Of a stretch of DNA of 64,000 bases, positions 16,957 to 25,788 are shown one piece after another. Source of the stretch: G965220305 sp965220305. GTDB taxonomy: Bacteria; Chloroflexota; Dehalococcoidia; Lucifugimonadales; UBA3495. The stretch covers positions 1,612,001 through 1,676,000 of the forward strand of contig OZ244817.1 in the NCBI GenBank assembly GCA_965220305.1. Direction: 5' to 3'. The stretch's first letter is position 1, and each line of letters begins with the position of its first letter. The notes below the pieces were generated by a model, which saw only the letters and a program-made list of their open reading frames with translations, searched no databases and was not told the DNA's origin. Both the position numbers and the translations under genes were made by a program.

Positions 16957-18576
16957 ATGTTCACTTTTATGAAATCATTATCCTTGGTGGGGATGGCGCT
17001 GCTAATGGTCGCGCTGGTGGCCTGCGGAAGCGCCGCCCAGGAAAGACAATTCTCGGCGCAAACTGCCGATGCCCCCGCCGCCATGCAGAAAATAGGCGTT
17101 GAAGTTCAACCAGCGGCGCTAGCCCCTACTGCAGTCCCGGCGGCGGCGGCCCAACCTGCCTCCATGTTACTGGGCGACAGCCCAGCGGAAGGCATGTTGG
17201 TGTCTGATTCCCAGGTGGCCCGGGCCGCTCAGAACCGCGTTATCGTCCGCACCGTGGATATGCTGTTGGTGGTTTCCGACGTGGCCCAATCCGTAGACCG
17301 CGTCGCGGCGGTGGCCCAGGAGTTCGGCGGGTGGGTGGTAAACGCCGACCGAAGCTCCAACCACAGCGGCTTCGTCTCCATAAGAGTGCCCGCCCAGCAA
17401 CTGGACCAGGCCGTCCTGCGCCTGCGGCAGTCAGCGATAGATGTAGAGTACGAGATGTCCACCAGCGAGGATGTGACCGCCCAATTCGTGGACAACGAGG
17501 CCCGCCTCCGCAGCATGGAAGCCACGGAAAAATCCCTGTTGGAGCTGATGGGGCGGTCCGGGTCGGTGAAAGACACCCTGGAGGTGCAGCGGTCACTGGC
17601 GGAGTTGCAAGCCGAGATAGAGACGGTGAAAGGCCGACTGCGGTTCCTGCGGGAGACGGCGGCCTACTCCCTGGTCAACGTCAACCTACGGCTGGCGTCG
17701 GTGGAAATGCCGGTCAACGCCGGGGCGGACCAGACTTTCAGCGTGGGACAGATTGCCCGGTTCCGCGCCACCTTCGAGCCACCCCCGGGCATCGAGGACT
17801 TCAGTTTCCTGTGGGACTTCGGCGACGGCTCGCCGCCGGTATCCGGAACCGCCAGCGCCCCCAGTCCCGGCGGCAGCGGTCGGGTCACGGCCACCGTCAA
17901 CCACACCTACAACGACGACCGGGACTCCCCCTTCATCGTCCAGTTCGAGATGTCGGGCAGCGGCGACGCCGGACGGGCCGAGGGGACCGACACGCTAATC
18001 GCCACCGTCACCAAAATTCCCTCCATTGAGGTGTTCGCCGGCGAGGACCGGGAGACCGAGGCGGGCCGCGAGGTGGAGTACGCCGGTTCATTCACCCGGC
18101 CCCGGGGGCTGGAGAACATCCAATACCGCTGGGACTTCGGCGACGGCTCTCCTCCGCTGGCCGGGGTGTCCGAGGAGGGAGTCACCCGGGCCGTGGCAAC
18201 CCACGCCTACGCCGACCATCGCATCAGGCCCTATACCGTGACCCTGACGGTCTCCGCCGACAGCCAGGCCGGACAGGTGGAAGGTTCCAGTTCCTTCACG
18301 GTGCAGGTGGCCGAGGCCAGGGGGCTCATTATCGGCGGCTGGAGCGCCGGCGCCACCGGCAAAACAGCGATACGGGCGCTGTCCGTGGTGGCCCAGGGCC
18401 TGGGCACTATCATCATCTGGCTGGCTATTTTCAGCCCGGTATGGCTAATCGGCGGTGGGATTATTTACGTGATAGCTCGGGTGAGGCGTCGCCGACGGTA
18501 CCCGGGCGCCAGAGATTCCTTCTACCAGGGTCTTGGGGAGCGGAACGACGATGAGACCACCGAAGAAGAGCGATGA
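16957..18576 (+). CDS. DUF4349 lipoprotein with two PKD domains and a C-terminal membrane helix
   Basis: 539 residues. Lipoprotein signal ending LVACG (Cys near residue 24), a Pro/Ala linker, DUF4349 (NRVIVRTVDMLLVVSDV, GGWVVNADR, VSIRVPAQQL, VDNEARLRSMEATEKSLLEL and a coiled coil) up to about residue 245, then two PKD-type beta domains each with WDFGDGSPP (about 285 and 395), then one membrane helix (IIIWLAIFSPVWLIGGGIIYVI) and a basic, then acidic cytoplasmic tail. It differs from the 14.9-kb paralogue by the PKD insert between DUF4349 and the membrane. PKD domains often bind other surface proteins or sugars. Confidence 0.86.
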   Translation: MFTFMKSLSLVGMALLMVALVACGSAAQERQFSAQTADAPAAMQKIGVEVQPAALAPTAVPAAAAQPASMLLGDSPAEGMLVSDSQVARAAQNRVIVRTVDMLLVVSDVAQSVDRVAAVAQEFGGWVVNADRSSNHSGFVSIRVPAQQLDQAVLRLRQSAIDVEYEMSTSEDVTAQFVDNEARLRSMEATEKSLLELMGRSGSVKDTLEVQRSLAELQAEIETVKGRLRFLRETAAYSLVNVNLRLASVEMPVNAGADQTFSVGQIARFRATFEPPPGIEDFSFLWDFGDGSPPVSGTASAPSPGGSGRVTATVNHTYNDDRDSPFIVQFEMSGSGDAGRAEGTDTLIATVTKIPSIEVFAGEDRETEAGREVEYAGSFTRPRGLENIQYRWDFGDGSPPLAGVSEEGVTRAVATHAYADHRIRPYTVTLTVSADSQAGQVEGSSSFTVQVAEARGLIIGGWSAGATGKTAIRALSVVAQGLGTIIIWLAIFSPVWLIGGGIIYVIARVRRRRRYPGARDSFYQGLGERNDDETTEEER

Positions 18577-18926
18577 CGAGGAAATGAGCGACTATGACCG
18601 GAGGATTCGGTTCTCCCGGGCTGGTTGGGCTTATGGACAAACTTGTAGGGGCGCACGGCCGTGCGCCCCTACGCTTGGGGAGACTTGGAGCGGGAGCATT
18701 ACTCCGGCGGGCTCATCTTCAGCGGCGAGGCTGCGCCCAATCGAAAGGCCCTAGAACCAGGAGCTTTACGCTCTGGATGGGCAGCCGCCGCTTGGTGTAT
18801 AATTGGCCTAATATGGGTTCAAATATTCCGAAAGTCGCCCCCCCTTGCCGGGAAGTGGGATATTCCAGTACGATAGCTCGGGCCCAAAGGCGTCGTCACC
18901 ATCGCATCGCGAGCCGCTAGGATATT
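18577..18926. other. Intergenic region with a 28-bp perfect palindrome
   Basis: No supported gene. Contains the palindrome at 18645-18672 and an AT-richer block at 18790-18830 (TTGGTGTATAAT) that could be the promoter of the next gene. Confidence 0.5.
18645..18672. repeat. 28-bp perfect palindrome
   Basis: GTAGGGGCGCACGG followed at once by its exact complement. Likely a dispersed extragenic palindrome; no T-run after it, so not a standard terminator. Confidence 0.7.
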
Positions 18927-19505
18927 ATGGAACAGCCCCAAAGCCAAAGCCAGCTAGTCTACTGGGACAAGCACCGTATTCCGGTGAACATCACCCTGTT
19001 TTTCGCCATTGCGGTGGCGGCGTTCGGGGTTTACAGCGGGCCAGAGTGGATACTAGTCGCCGCTGGCATCGGAGTCGCCGCCTACTCCTGGTTTACCAAT
19101 CCCCGCCGGTACATGATTTACCAGGACGCCCTGACGCTAGTTTACGGCATGCCCCGGATGCGGGTGATTCACTTCGCCAACATATCCCGCCTGGAGATGC
19201 AGACCCTGGGAACTCCGGACCGGCTGCGGGTATGGCTGACCAACGGTCGCCGGGTGGTGTTGTTGGCCCGGGATCCGGACGCCTTCCACGAGCAACTTCA
19301 GATGGCCATCTACGAGTACGCCCGAAATTACCCGGACTACGGCGCTCTCCAAGAAGTGGTGGTGGAGCCGCCCCCGGCTTACGACGCCGCTCCCGACGTG
19401 GAAGACCAACTACCGGAGGACCTGGAGCGTCCCGCCGAAGACCCGGAGCCGCCCCGGAAGGACGCCGACTCTCCCCCCACCACCCGGCCCCCGGACTTCA
19501 CGTAG
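18927..19505 (+). CDS. PH-like domain membrane protein
   Basis: 192 residues. Two short hydrophobic segments (FFAIAVAAFGVYSG and WILVAAGIGVAAYSWF) in the first 65 residues are followed by a bacterial PH-like strand pattern (YMIYQDALTLVYGMPRMRVIHFANISRLE...VLLARDPDAF). The last 60 residues are Pro/Asp/Glu rich and probably disordered. Role unknown; such proteins are often membrane-linked and of unknown partner. Confidence 0.65.
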   Translation: MEQPQSQSQLVYWDKHRIPVNITLFFAIAVAAFGVYSGPEWILVAAGIGVAAYSWFTNPRRYMIYQDALTLVYGMPRMRVIHFANISRLEMQTLGTPDRLRVWLTNGRRVVLLARDPDAFHEQLQMAIYEYARNYPDYGALQEVVVEPPPAYDAAPDVEDQLPEDLERPAEDPEPPRKDADSPPTTRPPDFT

Positions 19506-19601
19506 CGGCTGGAAGAGGCCTCCCCTAGCCCCCAAACCCTGGATTCCGGCCTCCGCCGGAACACGGCCACGCGCCCTTACGCCACCCTCGTCAGCTACAC
19601 C

Positions 19602-20783
19602 TCAGTAAATTACCTGCTCCTCCAGCAGTGCCTCCACTTCCGGCGCTGGGAGGCCCAACAGCTCATCGAAGACGTAGGAATTGTGCTGTCCCCGTACCGG
19701 CTGGCCGGTGATGTCGGCCTCCACCTGGTGGTTGAACCGCCAGGGAGTGATGGGAAGCTCCCGGGCAGTCCCCGGGCTGGCCTGGTCCTGGTAGGTCCGA
19801 AAGAAGCCCCGCTGTCGCAGGTGCGGGTTGTCCCATAGCTGGTCCACTCCGGTCGCCAGCCCGGCGGGCACGCCGGCATCCTGTAGTTGGACCATCAAGG
19901 CCAGACCCTCCCGCTCCCTGGTGCGGGAGGCTAGGGCTGCGTCCAGGGCTTCCCGGTTCTTCCTCCGGCTGTCGGAACCGGCGAACCGCGAGTCTACCAG
20001 GACTTCGGGCTGTCCCAGTACCCGGCATAGGGCCACCCACTGGTCGTCGGTGGACACGGCGATGCCTATCCACTGGTCTACCCCTCGGCAGGGGTAATTA
20101 CCGTGGGGAGCGTCGCTCAGGTCCAGGTTCCCCACCGGCTCCCGCACCCGCCCGTTCATGGCGTAGTCCATGATGATTTCCGGCAGCAGCATGGTGGTGG
20201 CTTCGGCCATAGACAGGTCGATGTACTGGCCTTCGCCGGACTCCCAGCAGCGGTGCAGGGCGGCGTTTATCAGGAACACCTCCAGCATCCCCACCATCGG
20301 GTCCGTCCAGATCCCGCCGATGTCTGGCTCCCGGCCCGGGTAGCCCTGGAGTATGCTCCAGCCGGTGAAACACTGCACCAGGGTGCCGTAGGCCACCTGC
20401 TGCATGTCCGGCCCGGAGTGCCCCAGTCCGGCGGAGGAAAGCATGATTATCTCCGGCCTGGCCTGCCGCAATTCATCGTACCCCAGCCCCAGACGCTCGA
20501 TGACCCCCGGGGCGAAGTTCTCGATAACCACGTCGCTGAGGCCAATCAACCGCTTGGCCAACGCCAGGCCCTTGGGGTGGGCCAGGTTGAGGGTGATGCT
20601 CTTCTTGGACTGGTTGATGAAATGGCTGATGGTGCGTTCCCGGTAGGGGTCGGGCCGCCGGTTGCTCTCGATGCGGATGACCTCGGCACCTATGACCCCC
20701 AGGTAGCGGGTGCAGGTGGGCCCGGCAATCTGCCAGCTAAAGTCGGCAACTCTTACTCCGTCCAGGGGGAGTTTATTGGACAT
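19602..20783 (-). CDS. Family III (CaiB/BaiF) CoA transferase
   Basis: 393 residues, full length. N-terminal GVRVADFSWQIAGP, VIRIES, LNLAHPKG, VVIENFAPGV and the DPMVGM segment (the Asp used for the acyl-anhydride intermediate in formyl-CoA transferase) are all present. The family moves CoA between organic acids; the acid cannot be told from sequence. It is followed by a flavin reductase and a second CoA transferase on the same strand, suggesting a degradation operon. Confidence 0.9.
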   Translation of the reverse strand: MSNKLPLDGVRVADFSWQIAGPTCTRYLGVIGAEVIRIESNRRPDPYRERTISHFINQSKKSITLNLAHPKGLALAKRLIGLSDVVIENFAPGVIERLGLGYDELRQARPEIIMLSSAGLGHSGPDMQQVAYGTLVQCFTGWSILQGYPGREPDIGGIWTDPMVGMLEVFLINAALHRCWESGEGQYIDLSMAEATTMLLPEIIMDYAMNGRVREPVGNLDLSDAPHGNYPCRGVDQWIGIAVSTDDQWVALCRVLGQPEVLVDSRFAGSDSRRKNREALDAALASRTREREGLALMVQLQDAGVPAGLATGVDQLWDNPHLRQRGFFRTYQDQASPGTARELPITPWRFNHQVEADITGQPVRGQHNSYVFDELLGLPAPEVEALLEEQVIY

Positions 20784-20807
20784 AGGATTTCAACCTTTCG
20801 TCCAGGT

Positions 20808-20895
20808 CCCGCCATACCGCAAGGGTGGGTGGTGGTATCTCGGTATGGCGGGCCGGGGGGGTCTTGGGCTGCGGCCTGCCTAAAGGAGTCTCGCC
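20808..20895 (+). repeat. Covarying-stem hairpin repeat, copy E (loop type 2)
   Basis: Stem CCCGCCATACCG (20808-20819) pairs with 20841-20852; the loop holds GGGTGGTGG and ATCT; the shared tail GGTCTTGGGCTGCGGCC then GCCTAAAG follows. See the matching copies at 26.8, 29.6, 29.9, 30.9 and 33.7 kb. Confidence 0.75.
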
Positions 20896-20939
20896 TGCGG
20901 GCGGGACCCTAACGGGTTCCCCAGGGTGCGCCGGGACTG

Positions 20940-21566
20940 CTAGGAGCGGGCCACCTCACCCGGCTCGTAGACCGGGCGCACCAGCTCGAAAATATCGGCG
21001 GTGTGGCAGTACATATTGCCCGCCAACCTGCCGGTGGGCTTCAACAACTGATGGTTGATCCGGTGCCCGTTGATGATGTCGTCCCGGATGTGCAGCAGCA
21101 CGACTTCCCCGATAACCAGCCCGTGTTGGTGGTCGCCCTGGCCGATGGTGACTACCTGGTTCAAACGGCACTCCATGTTGACCGGCGACTCCGCCACCCG
21201 GGGAGCCTTCACTATCTGCGACGGCGCCGGGGTGAGCCCGGCGATGTCAAACTCGCTGACGGCGGCGGGGTACTCGGCGGCGGTCCTGTTCATGGCCTCG
21301 GCAATGTCATCCACCACCGTATTCACCACGAACTCGCCGGTCTCCTCGATATTCGCCAGGGTGTCCTTCTCCTTGACCCCGGCGTGACGGGAGGACGAGA
21401 AAACGATGGTGGGAGGGTCGTAGGCGACGGCGTTGAAGAAGGAATAGGGGGCCAGGTTCACCAGGCCACCGGCGGAAACGGTGGAAACGAAGGCGATGGG
21501 ACGGGGCACCACGACGCCGGTGAGCACGCGGTTGAACCCTTCAAAGTTCCTTGGGTCGATAATCAA
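20940..21566 (-). CDS. Flavin reductase-like FMN-binding protein
   Basis: 208 residues from a TTG with GGAG seven bases upstream. VVVPRPIAFVSTV, NLAPYSFFNAV, PPTIVFSS and NTVVDDIAEAMN are the flavin-binding split-barrel motifs of the DIM6/NTAB family. Members supply reduced flavin or act as flavin-dependent oxidoreductases. Lies between two CoA transferase genes. Confidence 0.88.
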   Translation of the reverse strand: MIIDPRNFEGFNRVLTGVVVPRPIAFVSTVSAGGLVNLAPYSFFNAVAYDPPTIVFSSSRHAGVKEKDTLANIEETGEFVVNTVVDDIAEAMNRTAAEYPAAVSEFDIAGLTPAPSQIVKAPRVAESPVNMECRLNQVVTIGQGDHQHGLVIGEVVLLHIRDDIINGHRINHQLLKPTGRLAGNMYCHTADIFELVRPVYEPGEVARS

Positions 21567-21632
21567 AGTAAGTCTCCTAGCTTGGATTGGGTTGATGCGT
21601 CCGCCCAGCGGTCCATCGGGGCCCGCTGGCGT

Positions 21633-22808
21633 TTAGCCAAGGCCCGGGTCGCCCAACACCGCCTGGTTGTCCTGGCCCAGCAGGGGAGCCGGAGCCACCT
21701 GGAACCGCTTCCCTGAACCCAACCGGATGGGCCACCCGGGATAGGGCAGTTTTCCGGCAGCGGGGTGCTCCGCCTCTACGAAGAACTCCCGGGCCTGGAA
21801 CTGGGCCGAGTTAAACAGGTCGGCGGCGGTGTTAAGAGGGAAGGAAGGTATGTGGTTGGCCTGGGCTTCCCGGTACACTTCCTCCTTGCCCTGGCGAGAG
21901 GTCCAGTCGGAAAGCAGAGGCTCCAGGTCCTTCCAGTTGCTGACCCGGTCATCCCGGGTGGCGAACTTGGGGTCGGCGGCCCATTGGGGGTGGTCCATCA
22001 TCGCCACGAACCGCTGCCACTGGTCCTCCTGACGGGGCGAGATGCTCACGTAGCCGTCGCGGCAGGGCAGGATGGCCCGCAGCGACTCCAACCGGGCCAC
22101 CGACTTGTGGCGGCCCCGGGGAGGAAGGCCCAGAGGGAACTCGGTCAGGGTGGTCTGGGGCAACAGAGCCAGGGACTCCACCTCGGATACGTCCACGTGG
22201 CAGCCCTCACCATGCTGTCGGCGGCGGTTCAGGGCCAGGGCGGCGGCGGCGGCGGCGTTCACGCCGGCCACAAACTCCGCCTGGTGGGCCGCCAGTTGCA
22301 GGGGTGGTTGCTGGGCCAGGTCGTCCACCGGACCGGGATGCTCCCGGGAAAAGCCGCTGAGGTTGGAGATAATCAGGTTGTTGGCCTGGTAGCCCGCCCA
22401 GGGGCCGCTCTGGCCGAAGGGAGTTACCGAGACCAGGACCAATCGGAGGTTGCGCTCCTGGAAGGCGGCGAAGTCCAGTCCCAGGTTGGGCAGGTATCCG
22501 GGAGGGAAATTCTCGATGAGCAGGTCCGCCTCCGCCGCCAGTTGCAGCAGCAGTTCCCGGCCTGCGACGGTCTCCAGGTCCAGGGTAATCCCCTGCTTGT
22601 TGGTATTGAGGGCCAGGTAGAGTCCACTCTGCTCCGGGTCGGGCACGTCCTCAGGGAAGGGGCCCAGGAGACGCGCCGGGTCGCCGGTGGGCGGCTCCAC
22701 CTTGACCACGCGAGCGCCCAGGTCGGCGAACATCTTGGCGCAGAAGGGAGCGCTAATTCCCCGCCCCAGGTCCAAGACTTTCAGCCCTTCAAATAGGTCA
22801 AATGCCAT
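21633..22808 (-). CDS. Family III (CaiB/BaiF) CoA transferase, second copy
   Basis: 391 residues. GLKVLDLGRGISAPFCAKMFADLGARVVKVEPPTG-type opening and LLIENFPPGYL are clear. At the place of the catalytic Asp of the first copy the sequence reads HQAEFVAGVNAAAAA, a Glu-containing variant that is found in a subclass of the family, so its partner substrate probably differs from that of the 19.6-kb copy. Confidence 0.88.
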   Translation of the reverse strand: MAFDLFEGLKVLDLGRGISAPFCAKMFADLGARVVKVEPPTGDPARLLGPFPEDVPDPEQSGLYLALNTNKQGITLDLETVAGRELLLQLAAEADLLIENFPPGYLPNLGLDFAAFQERNLRLVLVSVTPFGQSGPWAGYQANNLIISNLSGFSREHPGPVDDLAQQPPLQLAAHQAEFVAGVNAAAAAALALNRRRQHGEGCHVDVSEVESLALLPQTTLTEFPLGLPPRGRHKSVARLESLRAILPCRDGYVSISPRQEDQWQRFVAMMDHPQWAADPKFATRDDRVSNWKDLEPLLSDWTSRQGKEEVYREAQANHIPSFPLNTAADLFNSAQFQAREFFVEAEHPAAGKLPYPGWPIRLGSGKRFQVAPAPLLGQDNQAVLGDPGLG

Positions 22809-23272
22809 GTGGGTGTGCCCCCGGCGATGGAAAGTTTAACGGGCCAGATGACTGACGCTATTTATATACCCCCACCGGCCCGGTGGCAAGGGAATGGTCC
22901 TGGCTCCCAGGGTCTTTCGATTCTCCGCGCGGAAGCCAGGCAGGCTTTCGGGCGGACTTCCTTCGCTGTCATTCTGAGGAGCCAACACTCCTGTCATTCT
23001 GAGGAGCCAACACTCCTGTCATTCTGAGGAGCTTGCGACGAAGAATCTAAAGTGCTGCGGTTGCAAAAGGGGGTTGGCATCCCCACCATTTTAGGTCCTT
23101 CGCTCCGCTCAGGACGACAGGGGGGCTCAGAGCGACAATCGAAGGGCCTGGCCGCGACCATTTTGACATTCCCCGGCGCCGCTGCTATTGTTGAACCGAT
23201 TTTTGGCGACAAGCGGGGTACGTCCCACTTCTCGTGGTTACCCGTACCCTACAACACGGCAGGAGCGAAGCT
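22809..23272. other. Intergenic region between divergent operons, repeat rich
   Basis: No gene. Holds a 25-base tandem repeat (22967-23032), a GAAGAATCTAAAG repeat, and two ends resembling CCAGGG(T/C)CTTTCGATT in inverted orientation near 22906 and 23140, possibly an old miniature element. Confidence 0.55.
22967..23032. repeat. 25-bp tandem repeat, 2.6 units
   Basis: Units begin TGTCATTCTGAGGAGCCAAC at 22967, 22992 and 23017 (last one partial). The unit is a version of the dispersed TCATTCTGAG repeat seen at 11.1 kb. Confidence 0.8.
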
Positions 23273-23779
23273 ATGAATTGGGCGGAAACCATTGTCCAGG
23301 GGCTGAAAGACTGGAACACATCGCTAATCGCCTATGTACCCGACATTTCCATCGACCGGGTGACCAGCATCATTGACGAAGACCCTTTTTTCCACCTGGT
23401 TTCGGCAACCCGGGAGGAGGAGGCTGTGGGCATAGCCGTTGGAGCCTACGCTACCGGCAGGAACTCGGCAGTGTTCATGCAGTCCAGCGGCTTCGGCAAC
23501 AGCATCAATGCCATTGCCAGCCTGTGCATACCGGCCCGCACACCCATTCCCATGTTCATCAACCTGCGGGGCGGCCCCGGCGAGTTCAATATCGCCCAAG
23601 TGGCTATGGGCCGCACCACCCGGCCCATTCTGGACCAGTTGGGCTTGGTGCACTTCACCCTGGAGGACGAGTACAAGATGGACAAGGTGGTGGACGGCGC
23701 GCTGAAGCTGTGCCACGCCAACCGGCAGCCGGTGGCCATCTGCCTGACCCAGTTGCTGCACGGAGGTAAACTTGCATAG
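23273..23779 (+). CDS. Sulfopyruvate/phosphonopyruvate decarboxylase-like TPP enzyme, alpha subunit
   Basis: 168 residues from the ATG after GCAGGAGCG. It is the pyrimidine-binding half of a TPP enzyme: SATREEEAVGIAVGAYATG holds the activating Glu, then QSSGFGNSINAIASL and the RGGPGE segment. Split two-gene forms are known for sulfopyruvate decarboxylase (ComDE). Substrate here is inferred only; phosphonopyruvate and related 2-oxoacids are alternatives. Overlaps the beta gene by eight bases. Confidence 0.82.
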   Translation: MNWAETIVQGLKDWNTSLIAYVPDISIDRVTSIIDEDPFFHLVSATREEEAVGIAVGAYATGRNSAVFMQSSGFGNSINAIASLCIPARTPIPMFINLRGGPGEFNIAQVAMGRTTRPILDQLGLVHFTLEDEYKMDKVVDGALKLCHANRQPVAICLTQLLHGGKLA

Positions 23780-24326
23780 ATTTGAAGCCACCCAGTTGAT
23801 TTTGCGCCACGTGGGCAACCGGCCTATCGTCAGCAACCTGGGACCAACCACCGACGAACTGTGGCACGCCCAGCACCGGGACCGCAATTTCTACACCTAC
23901 GGCAACATGGGGTTGTGTTCCTCCATCGCCCTGGGGATGGCCCTGTCCACCTCGGAGCAGGTGGTCTCCCTGGACGGCGACGGCTCCCTGCTGATGAACC
24001 TCGGCACCATCGCCACCATCGGTCGGGAGCAACCCAAGAACCTGATTGTGGTGGTGTGGGACAACGAGCAGTGGGGCCAGACCGGTCACCAACCCAGCCA
24101 CACCGCCCGGGGCACCGACCTGGCCCAGGTGGCCCAGAGTTGCAGCATTGGCAAGACCGCGACGGTCAGCGATCTGGAGGAATTGGAGGCGGTGTTCACC
24201 GACGCCCTGGCTACGGAAGGCCCCTGGTTCATAGTAGCCAAGATTGAGGAGACCGATTACATGCCGGTGGCGCCCATCGAGCCGGAGATGACCCTCTACC
24301 GTTTCCGCAATTCCTTCGCCGAGTAG
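23772..24326 (+). CDS. Sulfopyruvate/phosphonopyruvate decarboxylase-like TPP enzyme, beta subunit
   Basis: 184 residues starting at TTG, supported by GGAGGT five bases before it inside the alpha gene. It is the diphosphate-binding half: GNMGLCSSIALGMAL, the TPP motif GDGSLLMNLG...VVWDN with Mg-binding Asp and Asn, and WGQTGHQ. Together with the alpha subunit it should form an alpha2beta2-type decarboxylase. A strong hairpin lies after it. Confidence 0.84.
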   Translation: MHRFEATQLILRHVGNRPIVSNLGPTTDELWHAQHRDRNFYTYGNMGLCSSIALGMALSTSEQVVSLDGDGSLLMNLGTIATIGREQPKNLIVVVWDNEQWGQTGHQPSHTARGTDLAQVAQSCSIGKTATVSDLEELEAVFTDALATEGPWFIVAKIEETDYMPVAPIEPEMTLYRFRNSFAE

Positions 24327-24411
24327 CGGCAACTCTTCGCGCTTCCTGCCTTAACCCGGCAACGGCGGGGAAACCGGCGCATAATACTCGGATAATATCG
24401 GTCAACAATTT

Positions 24412-24448
24412 AGCCCGGACGACGTTTTGAATGTCGTCCGGGCTTTGC
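24412..24448 (+). terminator. Hairpin terminator between convergent genes
   Basis: AGCCCGGACGAC pairs exactly with GTCGTCCGGGCT around a nine-base AT-rich loop; only a short T-run (TTT) follows. It lies between the TPP genes and the convergent dienelactone hydrolase and may serve both. Confidence 0.7.
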
Positions 24449-24490
24449 GTCCTGGTAGGGCGGGTAATTCAGGGGTTAGCTGACGGCTGC

Positions 24491-25279
24491 CTAGCCCTTC
24501 AGGTGCTGGTTGAAGAAGGCGATGCTGCGAGCCAGCGCGTCCGCGGCGGCAGCTTCGTTCCAACTGTCCCGCTCGTCGCAGTTGAAGCCATGACCGGCAT
24601 CGGGGTAGGACTTGAAGTCGTGACTGACGCCGGCGGCGGTCAGCGCCGCGTCAATGGTTGCCACATCATCGGTCGAGGGGTTTGCGTCCTGGCCGCCAAA
24701 GTTGCCCATAACCGGGCAGCTTATCTGGCTGGTCAGGTCGATGGGGGTTAAGCCGTCACCCAGGGGGTTCAGGATATTGCCGCCGTAGTAGACCACGGAG
24801 GCGTCGACGCCCGCGCAACTGGTGGCGGCCAGGTAAGCGACTCGTCCACCCATGCAGTAGCCGACAATGCCGATTTTCTGGGCGTTGGTGCGTCGGAACT
24901 GGTCCGACTGGGTCCAGATGATTACCTGGTTGATGTCCTCGATAATATCTTCGCCCCGCAGGGAGCCCATGTAGCGTTGGATGGTGGGATCGCCATAGGG
25001 CAGCTTGGGGTTGGGATGCTCCCGGTGGAACAGGGCCGGGGCAACGGCCACGTAGCCCGCTTGGGCGAAGCGGTCGCACACCTTTTCAATGTGGCGGGTG
25101 ACGCCGAAGGCTTCCTGGGCTACGATGATGGTGGGGAAGTTGGTTCCGACGTTGGGCAGAGGGTAGCTGACGTACATCGCCATATCCTGACTTTCCGCGC
25201 CTTGCTGTTCGTCATAGCCTTGGCCGGGTTGATCGACGCTACCACCGGAAAACCTTAGATGCTCCCAGATTGATGGCAT
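24491..25279 (-). CDS. Dienelactone hydrolase family protein
   Basis: 262 residues; ATG after a GGAGGAGG site. The catalytic triad of carboxymethylenebutenolidase-type enzymes is visible: Cys in GYCMGGR, Asp in FGGQDAN, His in AGHGFNC. No signal peptide, so cytoplasmic. Typical role is ring-cleavage lactone hydrolysis, but many members act on other esters. Confidence 0.88.
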   Translation of the reverse strand: MPSIWEHLRFSGGSVDQPGQGYDEQQGAESQDMAMYVSYPLPNVGTNFPTIIVAQEAFGVTRHIEKVCDRFAQAGYVAVAPALFHREHPNPKLPYGDPTIQRYMGSLRGEDIIEDINQVIIWTQSDQFRRTNAQKIGIVGYCMGGRVAYLAATSCAGVDASVVYYGGNILNPLGDGLTPIDLTSQISCPVMGNFGGQDANPSTDDVATIDAALTAAGVSHDFKSYPDAGHGFNCDERDSWNEAAAADALARSIAFFNQHLKG

Positions 25280-25788
25280 GGTCTATTTCCTCCTCCTCTA
25301 GTTTAGAGTCACACCGTTTGCTACAGTTTGGGGAGCAGCATTTAGGAAAGCAATGCCTCCCCTAGTGGTCCATTAAGCCCACCCGAATTTTGCTCGCCTC
25401 GGGTGGTCGCCGACTCTATAGGCCAGTGGTTGCCTGACGACAAAGACTAGCTTGCCAGATTTTAGCAAAGCTTGGCCCAACATACAAGCTTTGGCTACCA
25501 GGGGATTGTCGCCTAGCTACGGCAACGCGTCCACCTGGGCCGAAACCAGTTCGTCTCCAGGTGCACACCCCTTTCGCTGCGCCTGGGGCTGGTGCGCCCT
25601 GCGGCGTGAAAAGGGGCCAGGCCCCAATATTGGACTGGGGCCGTACCCTCTTACGCGGGGTCTTTCAAAAGTCGCTGCTCCGGCTTAAGCCCGCTCACCA
25701 CCCCACCTTCGCTAAGTGCGGGCTATGAGCGGTTCTTTAAGGACAATTGAAAGACTCCGTCCTCTTGCGGGTGAAACCGCCCTACTTC
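25280..25788. other. Intergenic region without recognised gene
   Basis: Nothing coding supported. There is an inverted pair TCTTTCAA (about 25650) / TTGAAAGA (about 25746) and two similar CCTCTT(A/G)CGGG-type words near them, which may be decayed element ends. Confidence 0.5.

Noticed and set aside
22967..23032. 25-bp direct repeats as a CRISPR array
   Set aside because: Units are adjacent without spacers and match a dispersed repeat; no cas genes in the window.
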